Source: Fragilaria crotonensis (lineage: Eukaryota; Bacillariophyta; Fragilariophyceae; Fragilariales; Fragilariaceae). From it: a stretch of 49,822 bases of DNA. The position numbers and the translations under genes were made by a program. Of this stretch, positions 1 to 9,649 are shown one piece after another. Below the pieces are notes generated by a model, which had not been told where the DNA came from, made no database searches, and saw only the letters and a program-made list of their open reading frames with translations. Position 1 is the stretch's first letter; each line of letters starts with the position of its first letter. The stretch covers positions 1 through 49,822 of the forward strand of contig JAKSYS010000473.1 in NCBI GenBank assembly GCA_022925895.1, written 5' to 3'.

Positions 1-123
1 ACGACGTCCTGCTTTGGCTTACAAATGTAGTGCAACGTGGAACTTAGAATGCAACAATTTGACACGTGTAACGGAGTCTTGATAGCAGAAAACGCAGTGG
101 AATGAAGCAGCGTCAAACTTCCA
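1..123. other. Left flank of the retrotransposon, no gene seen
   Basis: This short stretch lies outside the first split direct repeat of the retrotransposon. I see no coding potential or known motif in it. It is the presumed insertion-site flank. Elements that insert through a tyrosine recombinase normally make no target-site duplication, so none is expected, and I did not see one. Confidence 0.4.
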
Positions 124-418
124 CCGTCAGCGGCAGGCGAGGTAGACAGAAGCGAGCTGCTACATCGACGACGTCACCGGGTGTCAAGAGAATTCCGAAT
201 TCAACAGAATACCAGGCCCTACGGGGCTACCTCAGTAGGAACATGAAACAATTTTGCACTTGAATAGATGCAACCAGGCAGATGTACCATTGTTGGTTGG
301 AAACGAGTTTCGCAACAACAAGTTGGTCTCACACGACAGTGCCGAGGAACCTGATCCGAGAAGGTCCCCACGGCGTGCGAAGACCTAGAAGTAGAGTTAG
401 CCAAGCTAAACGGTTTTC
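124..418 (+). repeat. Split direct repeat A1 (left copy)
   Basis: About 295 bp starting with ccgtcagcggcagg recur almost unchanged at 6057-6354. The differences I can see are single-base changes, such as one extra c near 6220 and an a-to-g change close to the end. It lies just upstream of the Gag start at 452 and probably holds the promoter and transcript start of the element. Confidence 0.92.
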
Positions 419-451
419 GGACTAGGTCGCGCAGCGAACGTTCCACGTACC

Positions 452-2645
452 ATGGCCCAACCTGTAAACCCACAAGTCGCAGGAGCGCTGCACCCGGAAG
501 CGGTAGTGGCACCCACGGTCAATCGCACGTACCGAGAGTTATACAGCGAGGCTTCGAACAACCCTACACGCGAACGAACTGCTGGTTTTCTCTCAGGATA
601 CCGTTTCACCGACATAGGTGGGAATGGAGTCCCCACACCAGCGACGTTGCGAGACCAGACAGTCACCCTCAGTGACCGCCAACACATGGCATTCTTGGCA
701 CTCACAACCGGACAGGACGGGGCACTTGAGGTGGTGGTACTCCACCGAATGCTCCGATATTTGGATGCACCGGGGGACGATCCATCAGGTCTCCACGATC
801 ACGTCATCGGATTGGCAGGCGATATCCTGCCACACCAGTACCCGGCAGTCGATATACCGCAGACCGCATTCCACTTAGTGGGTAATGCAGTACGAGTACC
901 GACAGTGGGAGCCATGACAACACTGCTTCCCACTTGGGAGGATGAGCGACCGGCCTTGGGGCCCTACACGGAACAGGACCCCGAGACCGAGGTGGTACGA
1001 CCGAGGTATCTGCAGTTAGTACCGGGGCGATACGCAGCGCTGCTCATACACCGTCGACGCGTGCGGCCAAAGATAGCGTACCAGGAAATCGTGGGAGCTA
1101 TGCACGCCCAGAACGAAACAGAGGCATGCCAAGACGTCATCACGTGGCTGCGTGCTGCGTGTACCGCCCGAGGGGGAGGGGGTGCCCTAAATGCCCTGCC
1201 TAGTGTCCTGCACACTTTCCTACCGCTGCACCTACCCCCGGAGGCCTACCGCTACGTGACTGCCAAAGTACACGCAGACTTACCCGCTTTGGCGGCCATC
1301 ACAGATCGTGGTGGCGTGGGAGGCGTCGAAGCGGCAGCGCTGCTACGTACACTGGGGCTCGCCCGAGCCGCGGACGTTGGCGAAGCAGAGGACGACCGTG
1401 TGGTGGCGAGGGCCCCGAAGACGATCGTGGACGTCTACAAAGAGACCTATTCCACACTACTGAGGTACTGCAACGTGGGAACTCCAGACGCAGTTGCCCC
1501 GGTCCGCGACTGGCAAACTGCCATAAGAGCGAACAACACACGGTGTTGATGCAGGAGTTGCAAAAGGTGTGCATGGCACGCGGCCTAGCAACTGAGCTAC
1601 ATACCCCGGTGATCACCACCACACTGAAGCAGATGGTGATGGGCTTCCAGTTTGCGGGTTTCGGCATCGACGACCTGACGTCCGGGTGCCAACCATTCCT
1701 GGTGGCATACGCTGGGAGCGCCAACCATTATCTTGCGGTGGCCGCTGCCGATGTGGGGAACCAGCTCTCCCAAGGTGAGCAGAACGCTAGCCTCTCGGAT
1801 TACCGATCGATTCGTGAGAAGGAAAAGGTAAAGTTCCCGCGAGATATCTCAGAGGTGTGCATCACCATGAACCGATATGCTATACTCTGCCAGTGCCTCT
1901 TCCAAGGCGCGGGGCCACCTCACCCCTTCGTGGAGATGCTGTGGGCCACGGCGGCCGGTTTCCAGAATAGCGCCCCCTTTATGGCCGAACGCTTCTACAC
2001 GGTGGCACGGCACCCAGGGCTAGCCCTGACCTACCATGCGAGGATCCTCCGAGCGATTCAAGTCAGTGTACACGAGTACATGCAGCAAGTGGCCAGCAAC
2101 GTAGTCGACGGCATCGCGGGCATTGACCTCCCCAACTTCAACGTCCTGATCCAGGAGCTCAAACGGGGAACGTTCCACAACTCTACAAACTGGGTGGACA
2201 TTCCCGACCAATACCTCGACGCACACCCGTCGCAAAGTGGAGGCGCCCCAACGAACGCAGGGAGCAGTGGAGGTGCATCCACAACGGCGACACAGGCATC
2301 CACCCGGACGGGTGTCTCGACCCTCACGGCTGACACGCACGCACGCCCGAGCAGCGTCGCCCGAGTGGAGAACACAGCGGGCGATCCAGAGTTCGCAGGC
2401 ATCACGCTCCGCCCCGGCGGAACCCGTAACATATTGCGAGAGCACCGACCACCCACGAACGATGCTGGTAATGAATTCTGTGTCGCATGGTGGACCAAAG
2501 GAGGGTGCTTCCCGAACTGTGGCCGACGTGCCACGCATGTCCCTTTCGCATCGGCTAGCGAACGCACACGGCTTCTGGCGTACGTGCGCACGCACCTCCA
2601 GGCGTCGGGGAGGCGCCACCTGACGGGATTGCCAGGCGAGGCTGC
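452..2645 (+). pseudogene. Gag-like capsid protein, frameshifted
   Basis: The first reading frame (452-1549, 365 residues) starts at the first ATG after repeat A1. It is continued by a second frame from about 1543. Together they would give a protein of roughly 700 residues, the usual size for Gag of these algal elements. Near 2470-2540 the second frame has a zinc-knuckle-like cluster, Cys-x8-Cys-x3-Cys-x5-His, inside the motif FCVAWWTKGGCFPNC. That cluster fits a nucleic-acid-binding Gag tail. Gag would package the element RNA in the cytoplasm. The overlap of the two frames near 1543-1549 could be a programmed shift, a mutation or an assembly indel. No slippery heptamer is obvious to me. The C-terminal limit is uncertain because the frame stays open into the RT region. 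Confidence 0.68.
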
Positions 2646-4800
2646 ATGCAGCACGCCCTGGCTGCAGGACGCTCCCCGTGGGAAACGGGAGAGCCCGTTC
2701 CGCGCGTTCGGGATACTGCGAACAGCAGTGGTAGACGAGGACAGAAACGACCCGCAGAACAAATCTCGGACGCGGAAGAGGCTCTCGGTAAGTTGGCAAT
2801 GTCAGCGGCGCGGCTCATGTTACAGCGTGGATGGCGCCAGGTGTTTCAAGACAAGAGAGGTCGGTCGCACATCACTGAGAATGTCCGTGCTCTACCCCAC
2901 AAGGCATCCCGATTGCTCGAACACCTTCGTGTTCGGGGTGCAGCAGTGCCGACTGCGACACCCCCCTGGTCTCAACAGCGACGCGACGAGGCCATGCAAC
3001 GCGGAGCTCACCAGTCATCGCAGGCTGAGCGCGAGTTCGTGTGTCGTGAAATGCTGGATTTCTGCAGGCAAGGATACTGGGTGGTGGTACCATACGAAGC
3101 CGTTCGGCATCTCCCCAACCTGCGCATCTCCGCTTGGGGTGGTTCCACAACGTGATCGGCGCCTGAGACTCATCGTCGATTACACATATTCAGGCCTTAA
3201 CGATGACACGGTCCCGATGGCCCCGGATGATGCAATTCGGACGGGCCTTGCAGCGCATCTGCAAGCGCATTGTACATTCCAACCCACAGTATGGGCCGGT
3301 GAAAATGGCGAAGATCGATATTGCTGATGGCTTCTACAGAGTTTGGGTACAGCTGCGAGATATTCTTAAGTTAGGGGTTGCGTTACCTTCTGCTCATGGT
3401 CAAGCCCCCTTAATCGCATTCCCGTTAGCGCTGCCAATGGGGTGGGTCGAATCCCCTCCCTACTTTACAGCCCTGACGGAGACAGCGTGCGACATGGCCA
3501 ATGCCCTATTGGCCACACAGGACGTCCAACTGAGGCACCCACACCGATTGGAGGTGATGGCCTCCACACCTCCTGCCAGCGGCGGCGGGACCCTCACGCG
3601 AGTGGCCACGTCTCGTGCCCCCACTCCAGCAGGTCTCGACGTCTCGAGGTCCCGACCACCCCCGGTCGGAGCGGTCGACGTCTACGTCGACGACTTCCTG
3701 CTGCTGGCGCAGACGAAACGCCAGCAAACACGAGTAATGCGCGCCGCCTTGCACGCCATCGATGGGGTGTTCCGTCCACTCCAACCCACCGACCCGGAGC
3801 ACCGCAAAGAACCAACCTCAATCAAGAAGATGCAACAGGGGGATGCCTGCTGGCTACCATACAAGCGGATGCTTGGCTGGGACATTGATACGCGCGCACT
3901 GACGCTCAATCTTCCTCCACATCGGATCGAACGCCTCCGCGACGTCCTAGAATGGCTGCGGCCTCCCCGTAAGCGACTCTCCAGGGCGAAGTGGCATCGC
4001 ATGCTCGGCGAGCTGCGGTCCATGTCTCCGGCACTTCCGGGCACGCGGGGATTGTTCTCCACACTGCAGGACGCGCTCAGCCGCGGGGATCATTCGCGCG
4101 TCCGCTTGACGCAACATGTTTACGATACTGCGGACGACTTCACCACCCTCGTCGACTCACTCGCCGAACGCCCCACACGCCTGACCGAGCTCGTTCCGAC
4201 CGCTCCCACACACATCGGTGCGTGCGATGCCTGCCAGGTAGGCATGGGTGGCGTTTGGCTGGCTTGCGACGAACGCACCCCCCCTTTTGTGTGGCGTCAA
4301 CGGTTCGCTCCTCTGGTAGCTGGCGCCCTCATCACGTCGGACAACCCGCGGGGTTCACTGTCTATCTCGGATCTCGAATTGGCAGGGATGATCGCTCACA
4401 AGGACGCCCTCGCGTCCACCCATGACATCCGCGAGCGGACCATCTGGGTGGCTAGCGACAACCGGGCGGCCGTGTCATGGTCCACAAAAGGGTCTTCGAC
4501 CTCCGTGGCTGCCCGAGCCTACCTTCTCCGCCTCAATGCTCTCCACCAACGCCACTACCGCTACCTTGCTCGCCATCACTACATCCCGGGACCGGTGAAC
4601 TCCATGGCGGATGACGCCAGCCGCCGCTGGGACATGTCGGATGATGACCTTCTCACCCACCTCAATACTGCTTATCCACAGGCTCACTCTTGGACCATGC
4701 ACCACCTGCCCTCCGCCATCAACTGTGCCTTGACTGGCGCGCTCTGCAAGCGACGACAACCTCTCGTTTCTGAACGCAGCGCCTCTGCCGACGCCAGTTG
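2646..4800 (+). pseudogene. Reverse transcriptase with RNase H, frameshifted
   Basis: This region copies element RNA into DNA and degrades the RNA strand. Reading starts in one frame (2646-3155; motif GYWVVVPYEAVRHLPNLRI). It passes through a second frame (about 3120-3240; GVVPQRDRRLRLIVDYTYSG) and then a third (3203-4999; MAKIDIADGFYRVW, FPLALPMGWVESPPY, and the catalytic YVDDFLLLAQ box near 3677-3710). An RNase H-like segment follows, with the acidic residue in GACDACQVGMGGVWLA, then SDLELAG, ASDNRAAVSW and MADDASR. The domain order and motifs match RT-RNase H of DIRS-like elements of algae and oomycetes. Two frame changes within 120 bp make this copy inactive as read. The protein start is uncertain because no clean ATG precedes the conserved part. 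Confidence 0.85.
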
Positions 4801-4841
4801 GCGCTTGTGGCGTCCTTCTGCGAGGGCCTACAACTGGACCC

Positions 4842-5801
4842 ATGGGCCTTGGGCCCAGCGACCCCATTCCACTGCTCCAGCTCTTTGCACAGCGATACCG
4901 CACCGGATCGATCGCGCCCGGCCGCCAACCTGTCCGATCTCGCACAGTGGAGGATGCCGTACGGCGGTGGACAGGCGTACGCCCGGATGGGGACCCTGAC
5001 TCGCATGAATCCACACGGCGACCTCGACCTCCGTTTGACATCCCTCTATCGTGCGTGGGCACGCGCTGACGCTCCCCTCATCGCGTCAAACCTTTGCCTG
5101 TCTCTGTGGTCACCAGGTCTGGACCCTTGCCCAAGATGAAGGCACGGCCCCTCTTGCTGCCGCCGACTGCCTCATCCTTGGGTTTTACTTTCTCCTGCGC
5201 CCGGGCGAATATTTGGGGACTCCCCCACGGGCCGAGTCCAATGTTTCGCCTACAAGACATTCGCCTGTGGATTGGCTCGCGCGCGCTTGATACCTTCACT
5301 GCCCCTGAGGACGATCTCCTTGCGGCCACCTTTGCCACGTTAACATTCACCACCCAGAAGAACGGGGTGCGCAACGAGACGATCGGCCACGGTCGCTCGG
5401 GACATCCTCACCTCTGCCCGGTGCGCTGTCTGGCGACCCGCGTCATCGCCCTTCGTCAGTGGGCGGCCACGCCATCCACCCCCCTCAACGCTGTGCGCGT
5501 GGCGCACCAGCCTTCCTTCCGATACGTCCTCGCGTCCGACCTCACCGCGCGCATCCGCATCGCCATCGCATTGCACCCGGACCCAGCGTACACCATCAGC
5601 GACGTCACCGTTCGCTCCACCCGCGCAGGCGGGGCCATGGCGTTGCTGTGCGCGGGCGTCGACAGCGACCGCATACGCCTCGTGGGCCGGTGGCGCTCCG
5701 ACGAGATGTACCGGTACTTGCACGTGCAAGCACAACCGGTGATGAACGGTTTAGCCGCCGCCATGCTTCGTGGCGGCTCCTTCCGCCTCACCCCGGCTTA
5801 A
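4842..5801 (+). pseudogene. Tyrosine recombinase, frameshifted
   Basis: This enzyme would integrate the circular DNA form of the element. The core-binding part appears in one frame (LLQLFAQRYRTGSIAPGRQP near 4870-4930). It continues in another (YARMGTLTRMNPHGDLDLRL near 4980-5040) and in a third (AADCLILGFYFLLRPGEYLG near 5155-5215). The catalytic part is intact from 5230 to 5801: KNGVRNETIGHGRSGHP, then the Arg-containing box TVRSTRAGGAMALL, then VGRWRSDEMYRYLH with the likely nucleophilic Tyr. This is the recombinase fold of Ngaro/DIRS elements and not a retroviral integrase. At least three frame changes occur in the N-terminal half. The stop codon lies about 220 bp before repeat B1. Confidence 0.85.
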
Positions 5802-6020
5802 CTTTCCCACCCTTGGCCTTCGGCCCCCCTCCCTTTCCAGCCTTTGGCCCTTGGGCCGGGACGTACAATAGGCACTTCCCAGAGCCCACGTACGACGAGG
5901 TGGAAGGGCATGGTAACATTCTTAGTAAAGATGCAACTATACCCATCCACCCACATGATCTACTAGCAGTAGCTACTACTGCCGCACATCGGGATAACAA
6001 CCCAGCTCGCAGAGTCTGAC
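5802..6020 (+). other. 3' non-coding part of the retrotransposon
   Basis: This stretch lies between the recombinase stop codon and repeat B1. It has a short run alternating cctttggcc-like words near 5813-5853. No coding potential was seen. Confidence 0.4.
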
Positions 6021-6057
6021 GAGCCGCCGCTGAGGCGGGAAAGGCTACGCATCCCGC
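6021..6057 (+). repeat. Split direct repeat B1
   Basis: A 37-bp segment starting gagccgccgctgaggcgg is repeated exactly at 6366-6402 and directly abuts repeat A2. It supplies the B half of the split-repeat arrangement, where the circular intermediate is thought to be cut. Confidence 0.88.
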
Positions 6058-6354
6058 CGTCAGCGGCAGGCGAGGTAGACAGAAGCGAGCTGCTACATCG
6101 ACGACGTCACCGGGTGTCAAGAGAATTCCGAATTCAACAGAATACCAGGCCCTACGGGGCTACCTCAGTAGGAACATGAAACAATTTTGCACTTGAATAG
6201 ATGCAACCAGGCAGATGTACCCATTGTTGGTTGGAAACGAGTTTCGCAACAACAAGTTGGTCTCACACGACAGTGCCGAGGAACCTGATCCGAGAAGGTC
6301 CCCACGGCGTGCGAAGACCTAGAAGTAGAGTTAGCCAAGCTGAACGGTTTTTCG
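6057..6354 (+). repeat. Split direct repeat A2 (right copy)
   Basis: This is a near-identical direct copy of 124-418. It is sandwiched between B1 and B2 as expected for an Ngaro/PAT-type right end. Confidence 0.92.
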
Positions 6355-6365
6355 CCCGCCCGCCC

Positions 6366-6402
6366 GAGCCGCCGCTGAGGCGGGAAAGGCTACGCATCCC
6401 GC
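6366..6402 (+). repeat. Split direct repeat B2, right end of retrotransposon
   Basis: This is an exact copy of B1 (6021-6057). It ends in ctacgcatcccgc and is taken as the right boundary of the retrotransposon. Confidence 0.85.
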
Positions 6403-6668
6403 TAAAGCCCCGAGGATCGACCTTTATCAGAAATTGCGAAACAAGATTCCCTTTTTCAGATCCGTTATTGTGACTCATAACCGGTTCTGAGCTGAAATAG
6501 CAGAAACGTTGCTATCATAGTGGAAACACGACTCCACCCGGATCTCCCTACTTTATACTTTGGTATAAATTTCTGTTCCCCATGCTCCATGCTGTTGCGC
6601 AGTCCCGCGCAGAAGCGCCTGCACATTGAATTGCAATGCCGGTCGCCTTTCCATGTTGGTCGGGCTAT
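6403..6668. other. Spacer between two mobile elements
   Basis: No gene was seen. It separates the retrotransposon from the MULE-like element. Confidence 0.4.
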
Positions 6669-6672
6669 GAGA

Positions 6673-6704
6673 TCCGATTAGGTTTCACCAATTTGACGTC
6701 AGCA
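6673..6704 (+). repeat. Left terminal inverted repeat of MULE-like element
   Basis: Thirty-two bases from tccgattagg to the palindrome tgacgtca and the bases after it are the exact reverse complement of 11742-11773. A longer related match (about 40 of 46 bases) exists to 12041-12086 on the opposite strand. The second match extends through cccacgtcacagta, which the 11742 copy lacks. Confidence 0.8.
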
Positions 6705-7007
6705 CCCACGTCACAGTAATAAACTACAGTGAGTCCTCCTGTAGAAGATTTTTGAAGACATCGGAAATTTGAATGGCTGACAAAACACGGAATCTTTGTT
6801 GTTGACTTCTGTTGGCGCTTTTCCTAACGCGCATGTCAACCCTTTGTCATGCCAGAAAGATAACTGCTACATATCTCCTTCTATCAGTGATTCATGTGTT
6901 TCCCTTGTTTTGAATCACTCGAACTTACATTACTTTGTATTCGATTACAACCTAGGGTTGCAAATCTCCTTGAAGACAAGTACACTTTTCTTCTTAATCA
7001 ACACCAA

Positions 7008-7517
7008 CAGAACTATTTTTCTGTACGAATTTCGAACTTGAAATAGTCTCGAATGGACAAGTAACAGTGTGTCAGTACGATGACGACTATTTGGTGTACG
7101 AATTTCGATCTTCAAATAGTCACGAATGAACAAGTAACAGTATGTCAGTACGATGACGACTATTTGCTGATCAAAATTCGATCTTCAAATAGTCACGAAT
7201 GGACAAGTAACAGTATGTCAGTAAGAAGACGACTATTTTGTGTACAAATTTCGATCTTCAAATAGTCACAAAGGGACAAGTAACAGTATGACAGTACAAT
7301 GACGACTATTTGGTGTACGAATTTTGATCTTCAAATAGTCACAAACGGACAAGTAACAGTATGACAGTACGATGACGACTATTTGGTGCTCGAATTTTGA
7401 TCTTCAAATAGTCACAAAGGGACAAGTAACAGTATGACAGTACAATGACGACTATTTGGTGCACGAATTTTGATCTTCAAATAGTCACAAACGGACAACT
7501 AACAGTATGACAGTACG
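7008..7517 (+). repeat. 73-bp tandem repeat array, orientation 1
   Basis: About seven units of 73 bp, each with gacgactatttg on the left and cttcaaatagtc on the right, separated by about 13 to 16 bp. Unit starts fall at about 7081, 7154, 7227, 7300, 7373 and 7446, a constant 73-bp step, with a partial unit before 7081. The outer words of each unit are reverse complements, so every unit can form a hairpin. The reverse complement of the array at 8101-9480 is the same family. Confidence 0.9.
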
Positions 7518-7523
7518 ATCAAA

Positions 7524-7955
7524 CTATCTAGCCTTCTCTTCTTCAAATAATTGCGCTTCTTTGCATAAACACTCTTTGGCTTGCCATTTTGTATTGCCAT
7601 CTTGTATGCTTCCTGCGCGTGATGCTAGACTTTTCCCTGATTTATATACATGTTGAAAACCTCGCTTTCCCGTCTTGCCAATGTCATCACTTGTGGTATC
7701 ATTCTGTACAACCGTACTCCTCATCATCATGGTTTTTCGAACGTCAAGGTTGGAACTGCTGTTACTGTGCCCCAAGTCACAGATAACAGTGACCTGTTTT
7801 GACGTACTCACAATGGTTTCCAAGTTGTTACATTTGCATTCCACAACCGTACTCCTCATCATGGTTTTTCGAACGTCAAGGTTGGAACTGCTGTTACTGT
7901 GCCCCGAGTCACAGATAACAGTGACCTGTTTTGACGTACTCATGATGGTTTCCAA
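7524..7955 (-). CDS. Hypothetical protein in the foldback loop, with internal duplication
   Basis: This 143-residue open frame sits between the two inverted satellite arrays. I do not recognise the family. Its first half has two nearly identical segments (KQVTVICDSGHSNSSSNLDV and KQVTVICDLGHSNSSSNLDV), each followed by RKTMM and RSTVV. They reflect a DNA duplication of about 135 bp (about 7711-7845 and 7846-7970). The C-terminal half is charged and ends in a Glu/Lys-rich stretch. It could be a remnant accessory protein of the element or a chance frame. The preserved frame across the duplication is explained by a near-multiple-of-three period and is weak evidence for coding. Confidence 0.3.
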   Translation of the reverse strand: METIMSTSKQVTVICDSGHSNSSSNLDVRKTMMRSTVVECKCNNLETIVSTSKQVTVICDLGHSNSSSNLDVRKTMMMRSTVVQNDTTSDDIGKTGKRGFQHVYKSGKSLASRAGSIQDGNTKWQAKECLCKEAQLFEEEKAR

Positions 7956-7970
7956 GTTGTTTCTGCCGTT
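7707..7970. repeat. Direct duplication of about 135 bp
   Basis: The segment starting accgtactcctcatcat at 7711 recurs at 7846 with a 3-bp indel and a few substitutions. Both copies include ttttgacgtactca, a half-site of the tgacgtca word found in the element ends. Confidence 0.85.
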
Positions 7971-8100
7971 TGATAACCATTCGCAACAGCGTTGAGCAAG
8001 GCAATCGAACGATGAAAATGTGATCAGAGCTTATACTCTATCACGTCGCACGTGTCAGAAGTACGTCAGTGCTCAAGGGCGACATCACTCAGAACACTCG

Positions 8101-9480
8101 TCGAAGATCGAAATTGAAGTACTGGTGTTACTGGTACTGTGACGACTATTTGAAGATCGAATTTCGATCACCAAATAGTCGCCATTGTACTGTACTGGTG
8201 TTATTCAGGACGACTATTTGAAGATCGAATTTCGATCACCAAATAGTCGCCATTGTACTGTACTAGTGTTACTGGTACTGTGACGACTATTTGAAGATCA
8301 AATTTCGATCACCAAATAGTCGCCATTGTACTGTACTGCTGTTATTGGTACTGTGACGACTATTTGAAGATCGAATTTCGATCACCAAATAGTCGCCATT
8401 GTACTGTACTAGTGTTATTGGTATTGTGACGACTATTTGAAGATCGAATTTCGATCACCAAATAGTCGCCAATGTACTGTACTACTGCTGTTATTGGTAC
8501 TGTGACGACTATTTGAAGATCAAATTTCGATTACCAAATAGTCGCCAATGTACTGTACTGCTGTTATTGGTACTGTGACGACTATTTGAAGATCAAATTT
8601 CGATCACCAAATAGTCGCCATTGTACTGTACTGCTGTTATTGGTATGTGACGACTATTTGAAGATCGATTTCGATCACCAAATAGTCGCCATTGTACTGT
8701 ACTGTTGTTATTGGTACTGTGACGACTATTTGAAGATCAAATTTCGATTACCAAATAGTCGCCAATGTACTGTACTGCTGTTATTGGTACTGTGACGACT
8801 ATTTGAAGATCAAATTTCGATCACCAAATAGTCGCCATTGTACTGTACTGCTGTTACTGGTACTGTGACGACTATTTGAAGATCGATTTCGATCACCAAA
8901 TAGTCGCCATTGTACTGTACTGCTGTTATTGACTGTGACGACTATTTGAAGATCGAATTTCGATTACCAAATAGTCGCCAATGTACTGTACTGCTGTTAT
9001 TGGTACTGTGACGACTATTTGACGATCAATTTCGATCACCAAATAGTCGCCATTGTACTGTACTGCTGTTATTGACTGTGACGACTATTTGAAGATCGAA
9101 TTTCGATTACCAAATAGTCGCCAATGTACTGTACTGCTGTTATTGGTTGTGACAACTATTTGAAGATCGAATTTCGATTACCAAATAGTCGCCAATGTAC
9201 TGTACTGCCGTTACTGGTACTGTGACGACTATTTGAAGATCAAATTTCGATCACCAAATAGTTGCCATTGTACTGTACTAGTGTTATCAGACAGACAACT
9301 ATTTGAAGATCAAATTTCGATCACCAAATAGTCGCCATTGTACTGTACTAGTGTTACTGGTACTGTGACGACTATTTGAAGATCGAATTCGATCACCAAA
9401 TAGTTGCCATTGTACGAGTACTAGTGTTACTCGAATGAGACGACTATTTGAAGATCGACTCGATCACCAAATAGTCCCCA
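8101..9480 (-). repeat. 73-bp tandem repeat array, orientation 2, about 19 units
   Basis: Units begin with gacgactatttgaagatc at about 8141, 8209, 8282, 8355, 8428, 8504, 8577, 8649, 8721, 8794, 8867, 8937, 9010, 9080, 9151, 9224, 9294, 9367 and 9439. Most steps are 73 bp, with variants of 68 to 76. Each unit holds a roughly 37-bp imperfect palindrome: outer arms gactatttg and caaatagtc, inner arms gatcgaa and ttcgatc. The remaining 36 bp, rich in tactgtactg, is also conserved. The reverse complement matches the array at 7008-7517, so the two arrays face each other. Confidence 0.93.
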
Positions 9481-9649
9481 TCCTAGTCATGATGTCGAAC
9501 AAGAACGAAAGTCTAAGTCAACATTGTTATCAATTCTAAATGTACTACTTTTAAAAACTCCATGATGAGACATATGTTTTGCACACCTTGCCAACAGGAC
9601 ACCCCGAAACTAGGGACCCTTTGGGTGGTGGTTTCTCAGAAGCCATGTT

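Larger units (their letters stand above)
124..6402 (+). mobile_element. Ngaro/PAT-like tyrosine-recombinase retrotransposon
   Basis: This 6.3-kb element carries, in order, a Gag-like protein, a reverse transcriptase with RNase H, and a tyrosine recombinase. Its ends are split direct repeats: A1 (124-418) on the left, and B1 (6021-6057), A2 (6057-6354) and B2 (6366-6402) on the right. This order is the known arrangement of Ngaro and PAT elements in the DIRS order. They replicate through RNA and a circular DNA intermediate that the recombinase inserts, so no DDE integrase is used. A1 and A2 differ at only a few positions, which suggests recent insertion. The genes nevertheless need several frame changes, so this copy is probably not autonomous unless the indels are assembly errors. 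The element looks richer in GC than its surroundings. Assignment to the DIRS order is firm; placement in a named family needs a phylogeny. Confidence 0.88.

Noticed and set aside
8586-8795. Short open frame inside the 73-bp array
   Set aside because: It arises because 73-bp units can stay open in one frame by chance. The peptide only repeats the satellite and has no start context.
8101-9480. CRISPR-like array (palindromic repeats with regular spacing)
   Set aside because: The stretches between the palindromes are also conserved, so they are not unique spacers. The window is eukaryotic, and no cas gene is present.
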